This document shows positions 42,045 to 51,116 of a stretch of DNA of 64,000 nucleotides, piece by piece. Under the pieces are notes generated by a model. The model was not told the origin of the DNA, ran no database searches, and was given only the letters and a program-made list of their open reading frames with translations. The stretch covers positions 36,856 to 100,855 of the forward strand of contig NZ_CADFGP010000030.1 in assembly GCF_902833905.1 (NCBI RefSeq), in the 5' to 3' direction. Position 1 is the first letter of the stretch, and each line of letters begins with the position of its first letter. The position numbers and the translations under genes are program-made. Source of the stretch: Paraburkholderia tuberum STM678. GTDB lineage: Bacteria > Pseudomonadota > Gammaproteobacteria > Burkholderiales > Burkholderiaceae.

Positions 42045-43343
42045 ATGCACCCCTCGCCCTCTACCCTTTCGCTGGGACATTCAAAGGCCGCGGCGGTTTT
42101 CCGCGTGACGGCCGGAAATTTTCTGGAGCAGTTCGACTTCTTTCTGTTTGGCTTCTATGCGACGCAGATCGCCAACGTCTTCTTTCCGGCCGGGAGCGAA
42201 TTTGCCTCGTTGATGATGACGTTCGCGGTCTTCGGTGCCGGTTTTCTGATGCGCCCGCTCGGCGCGATCGTTCTCGGCGCGTACATCGACGACGTCGGCC
42301 GCCGCAAGGGGCTCATCGTCACGCTCTCCATCATGGCGAGCGGCACCATCCTCATTGCGTTCGTGCCGGGCTACGCGACCATTGGCCTTGTGGCGCCCGC
42401 GCTTGTGCTGCTCGGGCGGTTGTTGCAGGGCTTCTCCGCGGGTGCGGAGCTGGGCGGCGTGTCGGTGTATCTCGCCGAGATGGCCACGCCCGGCCGCAAG
42501 GGCTTCTTCACGAGCTGGCAGTCCGCGAGCCAGCAGGTGGCGATCGTCGTGGCCGCGGGCCTCGGCTTCGCGCTCAACCAATCGCTGAACGCCGCTACCA
42601 TCGCGGCGTGGGGATGGCGCGTGCCGTTCTTCGTCGGCTGCATGATCGTGCCGTTCCTCTTCGTGCTGCGTCGTAATCTGCAGGAAACCGAGGAGTTCAA
42701 GGCTCGCCAGCATCGCCCGAGCATGAAGGAGGTATTCACGACGCTGGTCCAGAACTGGACCGTCGTGATTGCAGGCATGATGCTGGTGGCGATGACCACC
42801 GCGAGCTTCTATCTCATCACGGTCTACGCGCCGACTTTCGGCAAGACGGTCCTGCACCTCAGCACCGCCGATAGTTTGCTTGTGACGCTGTGTGTGGCCG
42901 TGTCGAACTTCGTGTGGCTGCCGATCGGCGGAGCCCTCTCCGACAGGATCGGCCGCCGGCCGCTCCTCATCGCCATGACGGTGCTCGCCATCGTGACCGC
43001 GCACCCGGCCTTGTCGCTGCTCGCTCACGCGCCCAGCTTCCTCAACATGCTGCTCGCCCTCCTTTGGCTCTCGTTCATGTACGGCATCTATAACGGCGCG
43101 ATGATCGTCGCACTGACGGAAGTGATGCCGGCGCAGGTACGCGTCGCGGGCTTCTCGCTCGCCTATAGCCTCGCGACCGCCGTATTCGGCGGTTTCACAC
43201 CGGCGATCTCCACGGCGCTGATTCACATGACTGGCGACAAGGCCGCACCCGGCTACTGGATGAGCTTCGCGGCAGCGTGCGCCCTGATGGCCACGTTTGC
43301 ACTCTATCGCCGCCGCGCAGCGACACTGACTCCGGCGCACTGA
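42045..43343 (+). CDS. MFS tricarboxylate/proton symporter (CitA/TcuC-like)
   Basis: A 432-residue 12-helix carrier. It is very close in pattern to the citrate and tricarballylate proton symporters CitA/TcuC: FRVTAGNFLEQFDFFLFGFY, SLMMTFAVFGAGFLMRPLGA, GRLLQGFSAGAELGGVSVYL, SWQSASQQVAIVVAA and LPIGGALSDRIGRRPLL. It should import citrate or a related tricarboxylate for the lyase encoded upstream. ATG 42045 follows CAGGAGACACATTG; an earlier in-frame start at 41919 would lie inside the operator and is rejected. Confidence 0.9.
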   Translation: MHPSPSTLSLGHSKAAAVFRVTAGNFLEQFDFFLFGFYATQIANVFFPAGSEFASLMMTFAVFGAGFLMRPLGAIVLGAYIDDVGRRKGLIVTLSIMASGTILIAFVPGYATIGLVAPALVLLGRLLQGFSAGAELGGVSVYLAEMATPGRKGFFTSWQSASQQVAIVVAAGLGFALNQSLNAATIAAWGWRVPFFVGCMIVPFLFVLRRNLQETEEFKARQHRPSMKEVFTTLVQNWTVVIAGMMLVAMTTASFYLITVYAPTFGKTVLHLSTADSLLVTLCVAVSNFVWLPIGGALSDRIGRRPLLIAMTVLAIVTAHPALSLLAHAPSFLNMLLALLWLSFMYGIYNGAMIVALTEVMPAQVRVAGFSLAYSLATAVFGGFTPAISTALIHMTGDKAAPGYWMSFAAACALMATFALYRRRAATLTPAH

Positions 43344-43396
43344 TTCGCGTCTCGCTCCGCATGCGGCTAAACACACAATCTGACACGACTCCGATC

Positions 43397-44179
43397 ATGA
43401 GAAATCTGTTTCTGAAACTATGCGGCGCAGCACTGGTCGCAACCTCGGCTGTTGCGGCGAACGTGCAAGCCGCCGACCTGCACGTCATGAGCTCGGGTGG
43501 CTTTACCGCAGCGTACAAGGTGCTCGGCCCGAAGTTCGCATCTGAAACGGGCAACACGCTCGACACCGCGCTTGGTCCGTCGATGGGCAATTCGCCCGAA
43601 GCGATCCCCAACAGGCTTGAGCGTGGGGAGCCCGCCGACGCCGTTATCATGGTCGGATATGCGCTTGACGAACTGATCCGGAAAGGCAAGGTCATCCCCG
43701 GATCGCGGGTCGAGCTGGCCGATTCGCGCATCGGCATGGTCGTGCGCGAAGGAGCGGTGAAACCCGATATCAGTTCGGCAGAAGGCCTCCGGCAGACCCT
43801 GCTGCATGCGAAGTCGATCGCGTACTCGGACAGCGCAAGCGGTGTCTACATTGAGCGGGAGTTGTTCAGGAAGCTCGGCATCGAGGATCAGGTCAAGCCG
43901 AAGGCGAAGATGATCCCGCGGATTCCAGTAGCCTCGGTGGTGGCGAACGGCGACTACGAAATCGGCTTCCAGCAGGTGAGCGAGTTGCTGCCCGTCAAGG
44001 GGGTGACCTTCGTCGGAAAGATTCCTGAGTCCCTGCAGTCGGTCACGCGTTTCGCCGGCGGCATTCCCGTCAGCGCACAGCATCCGAAGGAAGCGAAAGC
44101 CCTGCTCGACTACCTCGCTTCACCTGGCGTACAGGCAGACGTCAAATCGACCGGGCTGGATACCGTCTCCGCTCATTGA
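43397..44179 (+). CDS. ModA-like periplasmic substrate-binding protein (orphan)
   Basis: A 260-residue exported protein, MRNLFLKLCGAALVATSAVA then VQAADLHVMSSGGFTAAYKV. The mature part is a type-2 periplasmic binding fold of the molybdate/ModA-like class: DAVIMVGYALDELIRKGKV, IAYSDSASGVYIERELF, EIGFQQVSELLP. No permease or ATPase gene is next to it, so it may feed a distant transporter or act as a sensor. It follows the carrier gene by 53 bp and may be cotranscribed. The likely ligand is a carboxylate, inferred from context only. Confidence 0.78.
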   Translation: MRNLFLKLCGAALVATSAVAANVQAADLHVMSSGGFTAAYKVLGPKFASETGNTLDTALGPSMGNSPEAIPNRLERGEPADAVIMVGYALDELIRKGKVIPGSRVELADSRIGMVVREGAVKPDISSAEGLRQTLLHAKSIAYSDSASGVYIERELFRKLGIEDQVKPKAKMIPRIPVASVVANGDYEIGFQQVSELLPVKGVTFVGKIPESLQSVTRFAGGIPVSAQHPKEAKALLDYLASPGVQADVKSTGLDTVSAH

Positions 44180-44219
44180 CGCAAACCTGAATGAAGGCTT
44201 GCCTCAGGCGGCCTTCCTG

Positions 44220-45530
44220 TCACATCCCCGAGGTATCTCTCGCGGGATCCCCCGCACCGTCCGCGCCGCCTGGCGCTGCCGCCCCGAGCATTCGCGCAAG
44301 ACGCGTACGATCGCAAGCACCCTCCCACATGGAAACGAAGATCACCGCGCAGGCGTTGCTGATCACGCTCGTCAGGGCGCGCGCCTCGGACATGAAGCGG
44401 TCGATGCCCACCAGTAGCGCCACCCCGGCGACGGGCAGATCGGGAATCACCGTCAGCGTCGCGACGAGCGCCACTAATCCGCTGCCCGACACACCCGCCG
44501 CCCCCTTGGACGTGAGCAACATAACGGCGAGCATCATCGCGATCTGCGGCGCGGAAAGCGGCACGTCGCACGCCTGCGCGATGAACATCGAGGCGAGCGT
44601 CAGATAGATCGCGGTGCCGTCGAGATTGAACGAGTAGCCTGCGGGCAGCACAAGCCCCACAACGCCCTTGTCGCAGCCGAGCGCCTCAAGCTTCGCGATC
44701 AGGCGCGGCAGTACCGGCTCCGTCGACGACGTCGCGAGAACGATGAGCAACTCCTCGCGCATGTAGCGCAAGAGCCGCCAAAGTGCGAAGCCGTGCAGCC
44801 GCGCGAGCGGAGCGAGCACCAGCGCAATGAACAGCATGCATGCCACGTAGAAGGACACCATCAACATCCCGAGCGATCCGACCGAGCGGATGCCGAAGCG
44901 GCCCACCGTGAAAGCCATCGCGCCGAATGCCCCGAGCGGAGCGAGTCGCATGATCATCGCGAGGATGCGGAACAGAGCCTGGGCAATGCCGTCGATGAGC
45001 GCGAGCACCGGCCTGCCCGCCTCCGGACAGGAATTTAGCGCAAAGCCGAAGAGCAGCGAGAGCAGCAGCACCGGCAGCACCTCGCCCTTGTCGAAGGCGC
45101 CAAACATCGTCTCGGGGATGACGCTCAGCGCAAATGCGACAAGGCCGCCCGGCTGCGCGTGCTTCGCATATTGCGCGAGGATGCTCGCGTCCAGATGGTT
45201 AGCGTCGATGTGCATGCCCGCGCCGGGTCGCAGCACGAAGGCCGTGACGAGTCCGAGCGCAAGCGCCACGGCTGTCAAAAAATAGAAGAATCCCAGCGCC
45301 TGAAAAATTGTGCGCCCGATGGCCTTCCCGCTCGCAAGCGACGTGATCCCCGAGACGATCGTGCAGAAAACGATCGGCGCAATCATCATCCTCACGAGGC
45401 CGATGAACCCGTCGCTCAAGGGCTTGAGCAGCGGGCTCGCTTGCGGCAAGAAGTGACCGAGCGCCATGCCGAGCATCATGCCCAGCAAAACCTGCAGATA
45501 GAGCGATCGAAGCGGTCTTGCCAACCTCAT
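44220..45530 (-). CDS. DctA-type C4-dicarboxylate/cation symporter
   Basis: A 436-residue DAACS-family carrier. Motifs include the re-entrant loop serine stretch LATSSTEPVLPRLI, the VLPAGYSFNLDGTAIYLTLA block, and LLTSKGAAGVSGSGLVALVA. All fit DctA, which takes up succinate, fumarate, malate or oxaloacetate. Its ATG overlaps the lysR stop by 4 bp (ATGA), so the regulator and carrier are cotranslated. It would fit removal or uptake of the oxaloacetate side product, but that is a guess. Confidence 0.9.
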   Translation of the reverse strand: MRLARPLRSLYLQVLLGMMLGMALGHFLPQASPLLKPLSDGFIGLVRMMIAPIVFCTIVSGITSLASGKAIGRTIFQALGFFYFLTAVALALGLVTAFVLRPGAGMHIDANHLDASILAQYAKHAQPGGLVAFALSVIPETMFGAFDKGEVLPVLLLSLLFGFALNSCPEAGRPVLALIDGIAQALFRILAMIMRLAPLGAFGAMAFTVGRFGIRSVGSLGMLMVSFYVACMLFIALVLAPLARLHGFALWRLLRYMREELLIVLATSSTEPVLPRLIAKLEALGCDKGVVGLVLPAGYSFNLDGTAIYLTLASMFIAQACDVPLSAPQIAMMLAVMLLTSKGAAGVSGSGLVALVATLTVIPDLPVAGVALLVGIDRFMSEARALTSVISNACAVIFVSMWEGACDRTRLARMLGAAAPGGADGAGDPARDTSGM

Positions 45531-46495
45531 GATGCGGTTTTCCTGCCTGGCCGCTCTTTTGGAGACGTGTTATTGCCCACGGCATCGCTGCATGCGACGC
45601 CGCCGCGCTTCATCTCGACAATCGTTCTGTGAAACTCCTGCGCAGCCGGTGTAAGTGGACGTCCGCGGCGTCTCACGATTCCCACGCGCCGCTTCACCAC
45701 TGGTTCAACGAGCGGCACGCTCGTGAGGATGGGGTGATCGCGCCCGGGCATGGCCATCGACGGCACTGCGGCGACACCGAGCCCCGCTTCGATTAAACCG
45801 AGCATGGTCGTTACGTGACGCGTCTCGCAGACGCTCGGCGCACGCGGCGCCACGGCCGACAGCGCCTGATCGAGCAGCAGTCGGTTGCCGGAAGTTTTGT
45901 CCACCGAGACGTACTCGTGCTCGTAAAGCTCGTTCCAGGTCACGCGTTTTTTGCGGGCAAGCGGGTGATCACGGCGGCAGGCGGCCACGAAGCGCTCCTG
46001 CAGCAGAACCTTGAACTCGACCTCGGACTCCTGGCTGCCCAGAAAACTCACGCCGAAATCCGCCTCTCCGCTGATGACGGCGCCAAGCACCTCATTCGCG
46101 CTCATATCCAGCATCTTGACCCTGATGCGCGGGAAGCGGCGGTGATAGCTCGCGACGGCGCTCGGCAGGAAGTAGTAGGCCACCGAAGGCACGCAGGCGA
46201 TGGTGACACGTCCCAGTCGGCTCGAAGAAACATCGCGGATGCCGAGCAACGCGACGTCGAGATCATCAAGCAGCTGCTCGGCGCTCGGCGCGAATACCCG
46301 GCCGACGGTGGTGAGCGTGACGCTGCGCGTGGTGCGCTCGAATAGACGCACGCCGAGTGCTTCCTCGAGCTTGTCGATCCGGCGGCTCAAGGCCGGCTGC
46401 GAAATGCTCACCGCCTCGGCGGCCTTGCGGAAGCTTCCCAGTTCCACTACTGCTCGAAACGCCTGCAAGTCGTTCAAGTCGAAGTTGATACCCAC
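45527..46495 (-). CDS. LysR family transcriptional regulator
   Basis: A 322-residue regulator. The N-terminal winged helix-turn-helix is LNDLQAFRAVVELGSFRKAA with SISQPALSRRIDKLEEALGV. The C-terminal inducer-binding domain starts near residue 90 (RVTIACVPSVAYYFLPSAV). The start is GTG 46495 with GGAGGATGACTC before it. It is the natural candidate to bind the ATTGAT-N11-ATCAAT elements at 37.5 and 41.9 kb, responding to a tri- or dicarboxylate. No copy of that element is seen directly before its own gene. Confidence 0.9.
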   Translation of the reverse strand: MGINFDLNDLQAFRAVVELGSFRKAAEAVSISQPALSRRIDKLEEALGVRLFERTTRSVTLTTVGRVFAPSAEQLLDDLDVALLGIRDVSSSRLGRVTIACVPSVAYYFLPSAVASYHRRFPRIRVKMLDMSANEVLGAVISGEADFGVSFLGSQESEVEFKVLLQERFVAACRRDHPLARKKRVTWNELYEHEYVSVDKTSGNRLLLDQALSAVAPRAPSVCETRHVTTMLGLIEAGLGVAAVPSMAMPGRDHPILTSVPLVEPVVKRRVGIVRRRGRPLTPAAQEFHRTIVEMKRGGVACSDAVGNNTSPKERPGRKTAS

Positions 46496-46974
46496 GAGTC
46501 ATCCTCCACATCCTGGATGCGGCTATTTTGCATGAAGCAGCTCAAAGCGCCCATTGCGAACTACGCCCGTTCGCTCGGCCCTCCGGCGGTACTGCGGACG
46601 TGAGGCGCGACGGGCCGGTTTCACGGACTCAGCCGTCATTCATATGAGAGACGCGGGCATCGCCCTCTGGCCGACAACGGGCGAAAGCACGGCGCGCCAA
46701 AGTCGTGTGAGACAGCAGCAGGGCGCTAGAACAGCGAGGCCTCTCGATGACAGTGTCGGTCGGGCAGCGGCGCTCGCAACAGGTCACCGGGCTATTTGCC
46801 AAAATATGAACGTCGTTTATAATAGCGAATGAACGGCCGCAACCTGGCGGCGATCTAACGCTAGTCGTATGCGGATGCTCTGTCATCGCGCAGGTATCCG
46901 GCACGGCTTTAACCTTTACGCCGAAAGTTGTGGGTGGTTACGAGGTGTGGGCCACACTACACGAGGAGCTCGCC
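46496..46974. other. divergent intergenic region, lysR / molybdopterin oxidoreductase
   Basis: This 479-bp gap contains the strong promoter described separately and a leader of about 145 bases before the oxidoreductase start. I looked for a molybdenum-cofactor riboswitch in the leader and could not recognise one. Nothing else is supported. Confidence 0.4.
46796..46823 (+). promoter_or_regulatory. sigma-70 promoter, TTGCCA-N16-TATAAT
   Basis: TTGCCA at 46796-46801 and a perfect TATAAT at 46818-46823 with 16-bp spacing form the clearest housekeeping promoter in the window. It points to the molybdopterin oxidoreductase gene, leaving a leader of roughly 145 bases. Confidence 0.6.
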
Positions 46975-49122
46975 GTGCCACGCGAAGCCGTCACCGCCTG
47001 CCGCATCTGCGCCGGCAACTGTTCACTGCGCTTGACCCTGGACGACGCCGGACGCGTCGTTGCCGCGCGCGGCGACCGCGACAATCCGCTCACGCGCGGC
47101 TACGCCTGCATCAAGGGCGCGTATCTGCATGAGGCGCATAACAGCGCCGAGCGGGTCCTGCACCCGCTGAAACGGCAGCCCGATGGCAGCTTCGTGCAGA
47201 TGCCGCTTGACGTGATGCTGGCCGAGATCGCGGCGCAACTCCAGGCACTGATCGAGCGCCACGGCCCCGATGCGGTCGCAGCCTTTCGCGGCACCATGAA
47301 CTACTCTAACCTCGCCGCCAATCATATGTTGCCCGCCTTCCTCGCGGCGCTGGGTTCGAATTCGTTTTTCTCCACAATGACCATCGACCAGTCGGCCAAA
47401 TGGGTGGCATTTGAGCGACTGGGCGGCTGGGCTGCCGGCAAAGATCCGTATGCGCTCGCCGACGCGCTATTGTTCGTCGGCACCAATCCGCTGGTGTCGC
47501 TATCCACGTTCAATTTTGCATTGCAGAATCCGGTCAAGCAGCTCCACGAAGCGAAGGAGCGCGGCCTTAAGCTGGTGGTGATCGATCCACGAGAGACCGA
47601 GACCGCCCGCCATGCCGATGTCTTCCTGCAGGTGCTGCCGGGCGAGGACCCGACCGTCCTGGCTGGCCTGCTGCGCATCATTCTGTGTCGCGGCTGGCAC
47701 GATGCCGAATTCTGCGCGCGCTACGTCAAGGACCTGCGACGACTGGCGCGCGCGGTCGAGCCGTTCACGCCCGAATACGTCGCCCAGCGCGCCGGCGTAA
47801 GCGTCGAAGGGCTCGAAGCCGCCGCTGCGGCCTTCGCGGAACCCGTGCGGGAGGCCGGCGGCCTGCGCCGCAAGCGTGGCTCGGCCGCGTCGGGAACCGG
47901 GCCCAACATGGCGCCGCACTCCAATCTGGCCGAGCATCTGGTCGAATGCCTCAACGTCGTGTGTGGCCGCTTCGCTCGCCCCGGCGACCCTGTACCGAAC
48001 CCCGGCGTAGTCGCCCCACGCTACCAGCGCCGGGCCGAAGTGATTGCGCCACGCCGTTCCTGGGAATCCGGCTGGAAGAGCCGTGTCGGCGGCTATGGCA
48101 TGCTGTTCGGCCAGAAGATGAGCGGCACGCTGGCCCAGGAAATCACTACGCCTGGCGCCGGCCAGATCCGCGCGCTGTTGGTCGACGGCGGCAATCCAGT
48201 CGATGCCGTGCCCGACCAGCGCCGTATCGCCGATGCGCTGCGCCAACTGCAACTGCTGGTATGCATCGAGCCTTTCATGACTAACACTGCGCGGCTCGCG
48301 CAATATGTGATTCCACCGAAGCTGATGTTCGAGCGCGCCGACCTGCATTCGCGCGACTACGAGTCCTACATCATGTTTCAGCCTTACGCACAATACTCGG
48401 CCGCCGTGGCGACGCCGCCGGAGGGATCCGAAGTCGTGGACGACTGGTTCGTATTCTGGGATCTGGCGCGGCGCCTGGGCAAGACCATCATATTCGACGA
48501 CGTTCCGCTCGATATGCGCGCAGCGCCGACCACCGAAGAGCTGCTTGCGATCCTGGTTCGCCACGGCTCGATCTCATTTGACGAACTGAAGCTGTACCCA
48601 CAAGGGAAAGTCTACGAGATCGAACCGATGATCGTTCAGCCCGGCGAGCCAGGGAACGCCGCACGCTTCGACGTGATGCCGGACGACGTCGAGTGCGAAC
48701 TGGCGGGCGTACTGAACGAAGCGGGGGCGCCGCCGGGGTTCACGCATCGCCTGGCGGTGCGGCGCGTGCGCGACGTGCAGAACACCATGTACCACCACCT
48801 GCCCGCGGTCCGTCGACGCATGCCGTTCAATCCGGCCTTTGTGCATCCCGATGACCTGGCTGCTCAAGGACTGACCGAAGGCCAGTGCGTGGCCATTGTT
48901 TCGCCGCATGGCCGCATTCGAGCCATCGTCAAAGCGGACGCCGCACTGCGCCGAGGCGTCGTGTCCATCCCGCACGGCTGGGGACCGATGCCCGACGAGG
49001 AGCCCGAGACCTACGCCGGCGCCAATCCAAACCAGTTGCTCAGCACTACAGTTGGTCTTGATCCGATCAACGCCATGCCGGTAATGAGCGCGATGCCGGT
49101 ACGCATCGAAGCGGTAGTCTGA
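46975..49122 (+). CDS. molybdopterin-dependent oxidoreductase
   Basis: A 715-residue protein of the DMSO reductase superfamily. It starts at GTG 46975, supported by GAGGAGCTC directly upstream. An N-terminal [4Fe-4S] motif CRICAGNCSL with a later Cys in YACIKG (residues about 9-44) is followed by molybdopterin-binding stretches (FVGTNPLVSLSTF, VVIDPRETETA) and a C-terminal MGD-binding domain (NPAFVHPDDLAAQGL, GWGPMPDEEP). No clear Cys or selenocysteine stands at the usual metal-ligand position (region FFSTMTIDQSAKW), so Ser/Thr or no protein ligand is possible. No partner subunits are adjacent. The substrate is unknown. Confidence 0.85.
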   Translation: MPREAVTACRICAGNCSLRLTLDDAGRVVAARGDRDNPLTRGYACIKGAYLHEAHNSAERVLHPLKRQPDGSFVQMPLDVMLAEIAAQLQALIERHGPDAVAAFRGTMNYSNLAANHMLPAFLAALGSNSFFSTMTIDQSAKWVAFERLGGWAAGKDPYALADALLFVGTNPLVSLSTFNFALQNPVKQLHEAKERGLKLVVIDPRETETARHADVFLQVLPGEDPTVLAGLLRIILCRGWHDAEFCARYVKDLRRLARAVEPFTPEYVAQRAGVSVEGLEAAAAAFAEPVREAGGLRRKRGSAASGTGPNMAPHSNLAEHLVECLNVVCGRFARPGDPVPNPGVVAPRYQRRAEVIAPRRSWESGWKSRVGGYGMLFGQKMSGTLAQEITTPGAGQIRALLVDGGNPVDAVPDQRRIADALRQLQLLVCIEPFMTNTARLAQYVIPPKLMFERADLHSRDYESYIMFQPYAQYSAAVATPPEGSEVVDDWFVFWDLARRLGKTIIFDDVPLDMRAAPTTEELLAILVRHGSISFDELKLYPQGKVYEIEPMIVQPGEPGNAARFDVMPDDVECELAGVLNEAGAPPGFTHRLAVRRVRDVQNTMYHHLPAVRRRMPFNPAFVHPDDLAAQGLTEGQCVAIVSPHGRIRAIVKADAALRRGVVSIPHGWGPMPDEEPETYAGANPNQLLSTTVGLDPINAMPVMSAMPVRIEAVV

Positions 49123-49646
49123 ATCGCAAGAGAGAACCCCGTTCGAATCGAACGATTTGTTTCCGAGCGCGACGATGCAGCTACCCGGCCGTCCTGCCTT
49201 GCCCGAAATCTGGTGAGCGAACGAAAGACTCGACGTCAACACAACGTCCAGCAGCTCTCGCAACTTCGCGACATTGGCCCCCCGCGTCGGCGGCAGGCAG
49301 ACCGTTGTGGCGGATGCGATAGAAGCCGCCGGGCAGCCGCTGTCGACGCGCTGCGTCACTTCATTGGCAATGAGTCAACGTGGCGGGAACCTCGCGGCGC
49401 GGGTCGACAACGCGCGCGATCGGCTGGACCAAGCTCACGACCGGGCGGCGACACGTGGCGCGCCGCTTGCTTCGTTCACAGATGCAGGCGAGATTGGGGA
49501 GGTGGTTTCCCCCCAATGGGGGCCGCAGATGGACGATCGAGCTTCGGAGTCGTGCGATCTGCAAAAAGCGAACAGGCAATGAGACTGAGCTGGGAAGAGT
49601 CGACATCCCGCTTGCGGCACCGGGCGGGATACGAATGAGGGTGACA
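49123..49646. other. intergenic, nothing firmly recognised
   Basis: This 524-bp stretch has open frames on both strands without ribosome sites or family signals. I see no clear terminator after the oxidoreductase gene. It may hold eroded coding sequence, but I cannot name it. Confidence 0.35.
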
Positions 49647-49958
49647 ATGGATAGCGTGCAGTGCGAGTACGACGATTGCATGGTGCTGATCCGCGCACTA
49701 CGCAACTGGATTGCCCGCTACTGGCCCGCCGACTACCCGCGGGTCAAGGCCGAGATCAGGCAGCTCATCGACATGGTGGAACGGGCCGGACCGCGCGACG
49801 CGATGTTTCACGGTCGTCTCGATGCGGCCCGCTCGCTGATCGTGCTCGGGCGACTGTCGGACGCGCTGGACTGTGTCGATACGCTACTGCGGGTCGTGCA
49901 ACAAACTGAGCGCAGCCCAACGCGTCGGCCGATTACCGCTCGCGGCTGGCGCCCGTAG
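49647..49958 (+). CDS. hypothetical protein, 103 aa
   Basis: A small soluble helical protein from ATG 49647 (MDSVQCEYDDCMVLIRALRN). An alternative in-frame ATG at 49635 adds four residues. It contains helices RVKAEIRQLIDMVERAG and HGRLDAARSLIVLGRLSDAL, a pattern like a short TPR-type helical hairpin. I do not recognise the family. It is convergent with the methyltransferase gene, with 6 bp between the ends. Confidence 0.5.
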   Translation: MDSVQCEYDDCMVLIRALRNWIARYWPADYPRVKAEIRQLIDMVERAGPRDAMFHGRLDAARSLIVLGRLSDALDCVDTLLRVVQQTERSPTRRPITARGWRP

Positions 49959-49964
49959 AACACG

Positions 49965-50858
49965 CTAAGGCTTGACGAATCTCAGCGTCATGCGATCCGA
50001 TTCACCGATTGCGGCGTAGCGCGAGCGGTCGACGTCACCGCCCGCGTAGCCCGGCGGCAGCGACCATACGCCATGCGGATAATCTTTCGTATCTCGCGCG
50101 TTCGCGTTGATTTCGCTGCGTTGCGCGAGCACGAAGCCGGCCGCCTGTGCCCGGTCAATCACGAAAGCTTCAGTCACATATCCGGTTTCGATCATCTGCT
50201 GTTCCGTCGAGCCGGGCCGGGCGCGATGTTCTTCCACACCAAGTTCGCCCCCGTGCTTCAGCGCGTCATGGAACGCACGCAGATTGGCATCGAGCTGCCC
50301 ATCCTTGATCCAGTTGTGAATGTTGCGAAAAGTAAGTACGCGATCGAACCGCTCGTGTGCATCGAAGCCGAAAAACTGGCCCGCGTGCAATGTGCCGACC
50401 ACGACGTTCCCGTAGATTGCGGGGGCGCCCGCGAGCTTACGCAAATACTCTGCATCGATTGACCGGTCTTCCGAGGCCAGGTCCGCGGACGTGCTCAGAT
50501 ATTGCGCTTCGTACAGGTGACCCGCGTCGTGCAGATAGGGCGCCAGAATGTCCGTGTACCACCCGCCGCCCGGCGCGATCTCCAGCACGGTTTGCGTCGG
50601 ACTCAGATCGAAGAAGCGCAACGTCTGCGCCGGGTGACGATAGACGTCGCGCGCCCGGGCGGTCTGACTGCGTTGCGGATTGGCGACCGCCAGGTCGAGC
50701 GCCTTCGCCTCGGAAGCTTGCGAAGGTGTGACATGACCGCTCAGCTGTGAGGAGGAAACGCATCCGGCCATGATCGTCGCGATCACCGTCATCGCGAAAC
50801 GGACAGCACGACGCTTCGAATATTCCACCAGGGTCGAGCGCACGAGAATCGGCTTCAT
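49965..50858 (-). CDS. exported or lipoprotein-type SAM-dependent methyltransferase
   Basis: A 297-residue protein with an N-terminal export segment ending in a lipobox-like IMAGC (Cys near residue 33), then a class I methyltransferase fold. The SAM motif I is VLEIAPGGGWYTDILAP, with later blocks FDRVLTFRNIHNWIKDG and GGELGVEEHRARPG. It belongs to the group of predicted methyltransferases that are unusual in carrying a signal sequence. The start at 50858 is preferred because it gives the Lys/Arg-rich n-region; an internal Met at 50792 is possible. Substrate unknown. Confidence 0.75.
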   Translation of the reverse strand: MKPILVRSTLVEYSKRRAVRFAMTVIATIMAGCVSSSQLSGHVTPSQASEAKALDLAVANPQRSQTARARDVYRHPAQTLRFFDLSPTQTVLEIAPGGGWYTDILAPYLHDAGHLYEAQYLSTSADLASEDRSIDAEYLRKLAGAPAIYGNVVVGTLHAGQFFGFDAHERFDRVLTFRNIHNWIKDGQLDANLRAFHDALKHGGELGVEEHRARPGSTEQQMIETGYVTEAFVIDRAQAAGFVLAQRSEINANARDTKDYPHGVWSLPPGYAGGDVDRSRYAAIGESDRMTLRFVKP

Positions 50859-51116
50859 AGGCACCACGCGGAGTTGACATGGCACACACGATACCCGCTC
50901 CTTCGAAGTTCGCGTTTGCCGCACTGCTGGCCGGTGCATCGATGTCCGCGCCGGCCGTCCCGCCGGGAAGGACCGCGTGTCAGGGAGCGGGCGATGCCTT
51001 GTAGGTGTCTTCTATTGCCGTCAGCGTATCGAACGCGAGGTCCAGGTCCTGTTTGAAAGTATCGAGCACCTTTCGTTCGCGGGTGGGGCGCGTTCATTTC
51101 ATTCTCACGCAATGAC

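Noticed and set aside
46824..46974. Possible molybdenum-cofactor riboswitch in the leader of the molybdopterin enzyme gene
   Set aside because: The leader is long enough, but I could not find the stacked stems and conserved loop bases expected of that class.
50880..51112. A short minus-strand frame ending AFDTLTAIEDTYKASPAP upstream of the methyltransferase gene
   Set aside because: It looks protein-like for about 30 codons but has no start, ribosome site or known family. It may be a tiny relic; not enough to call.
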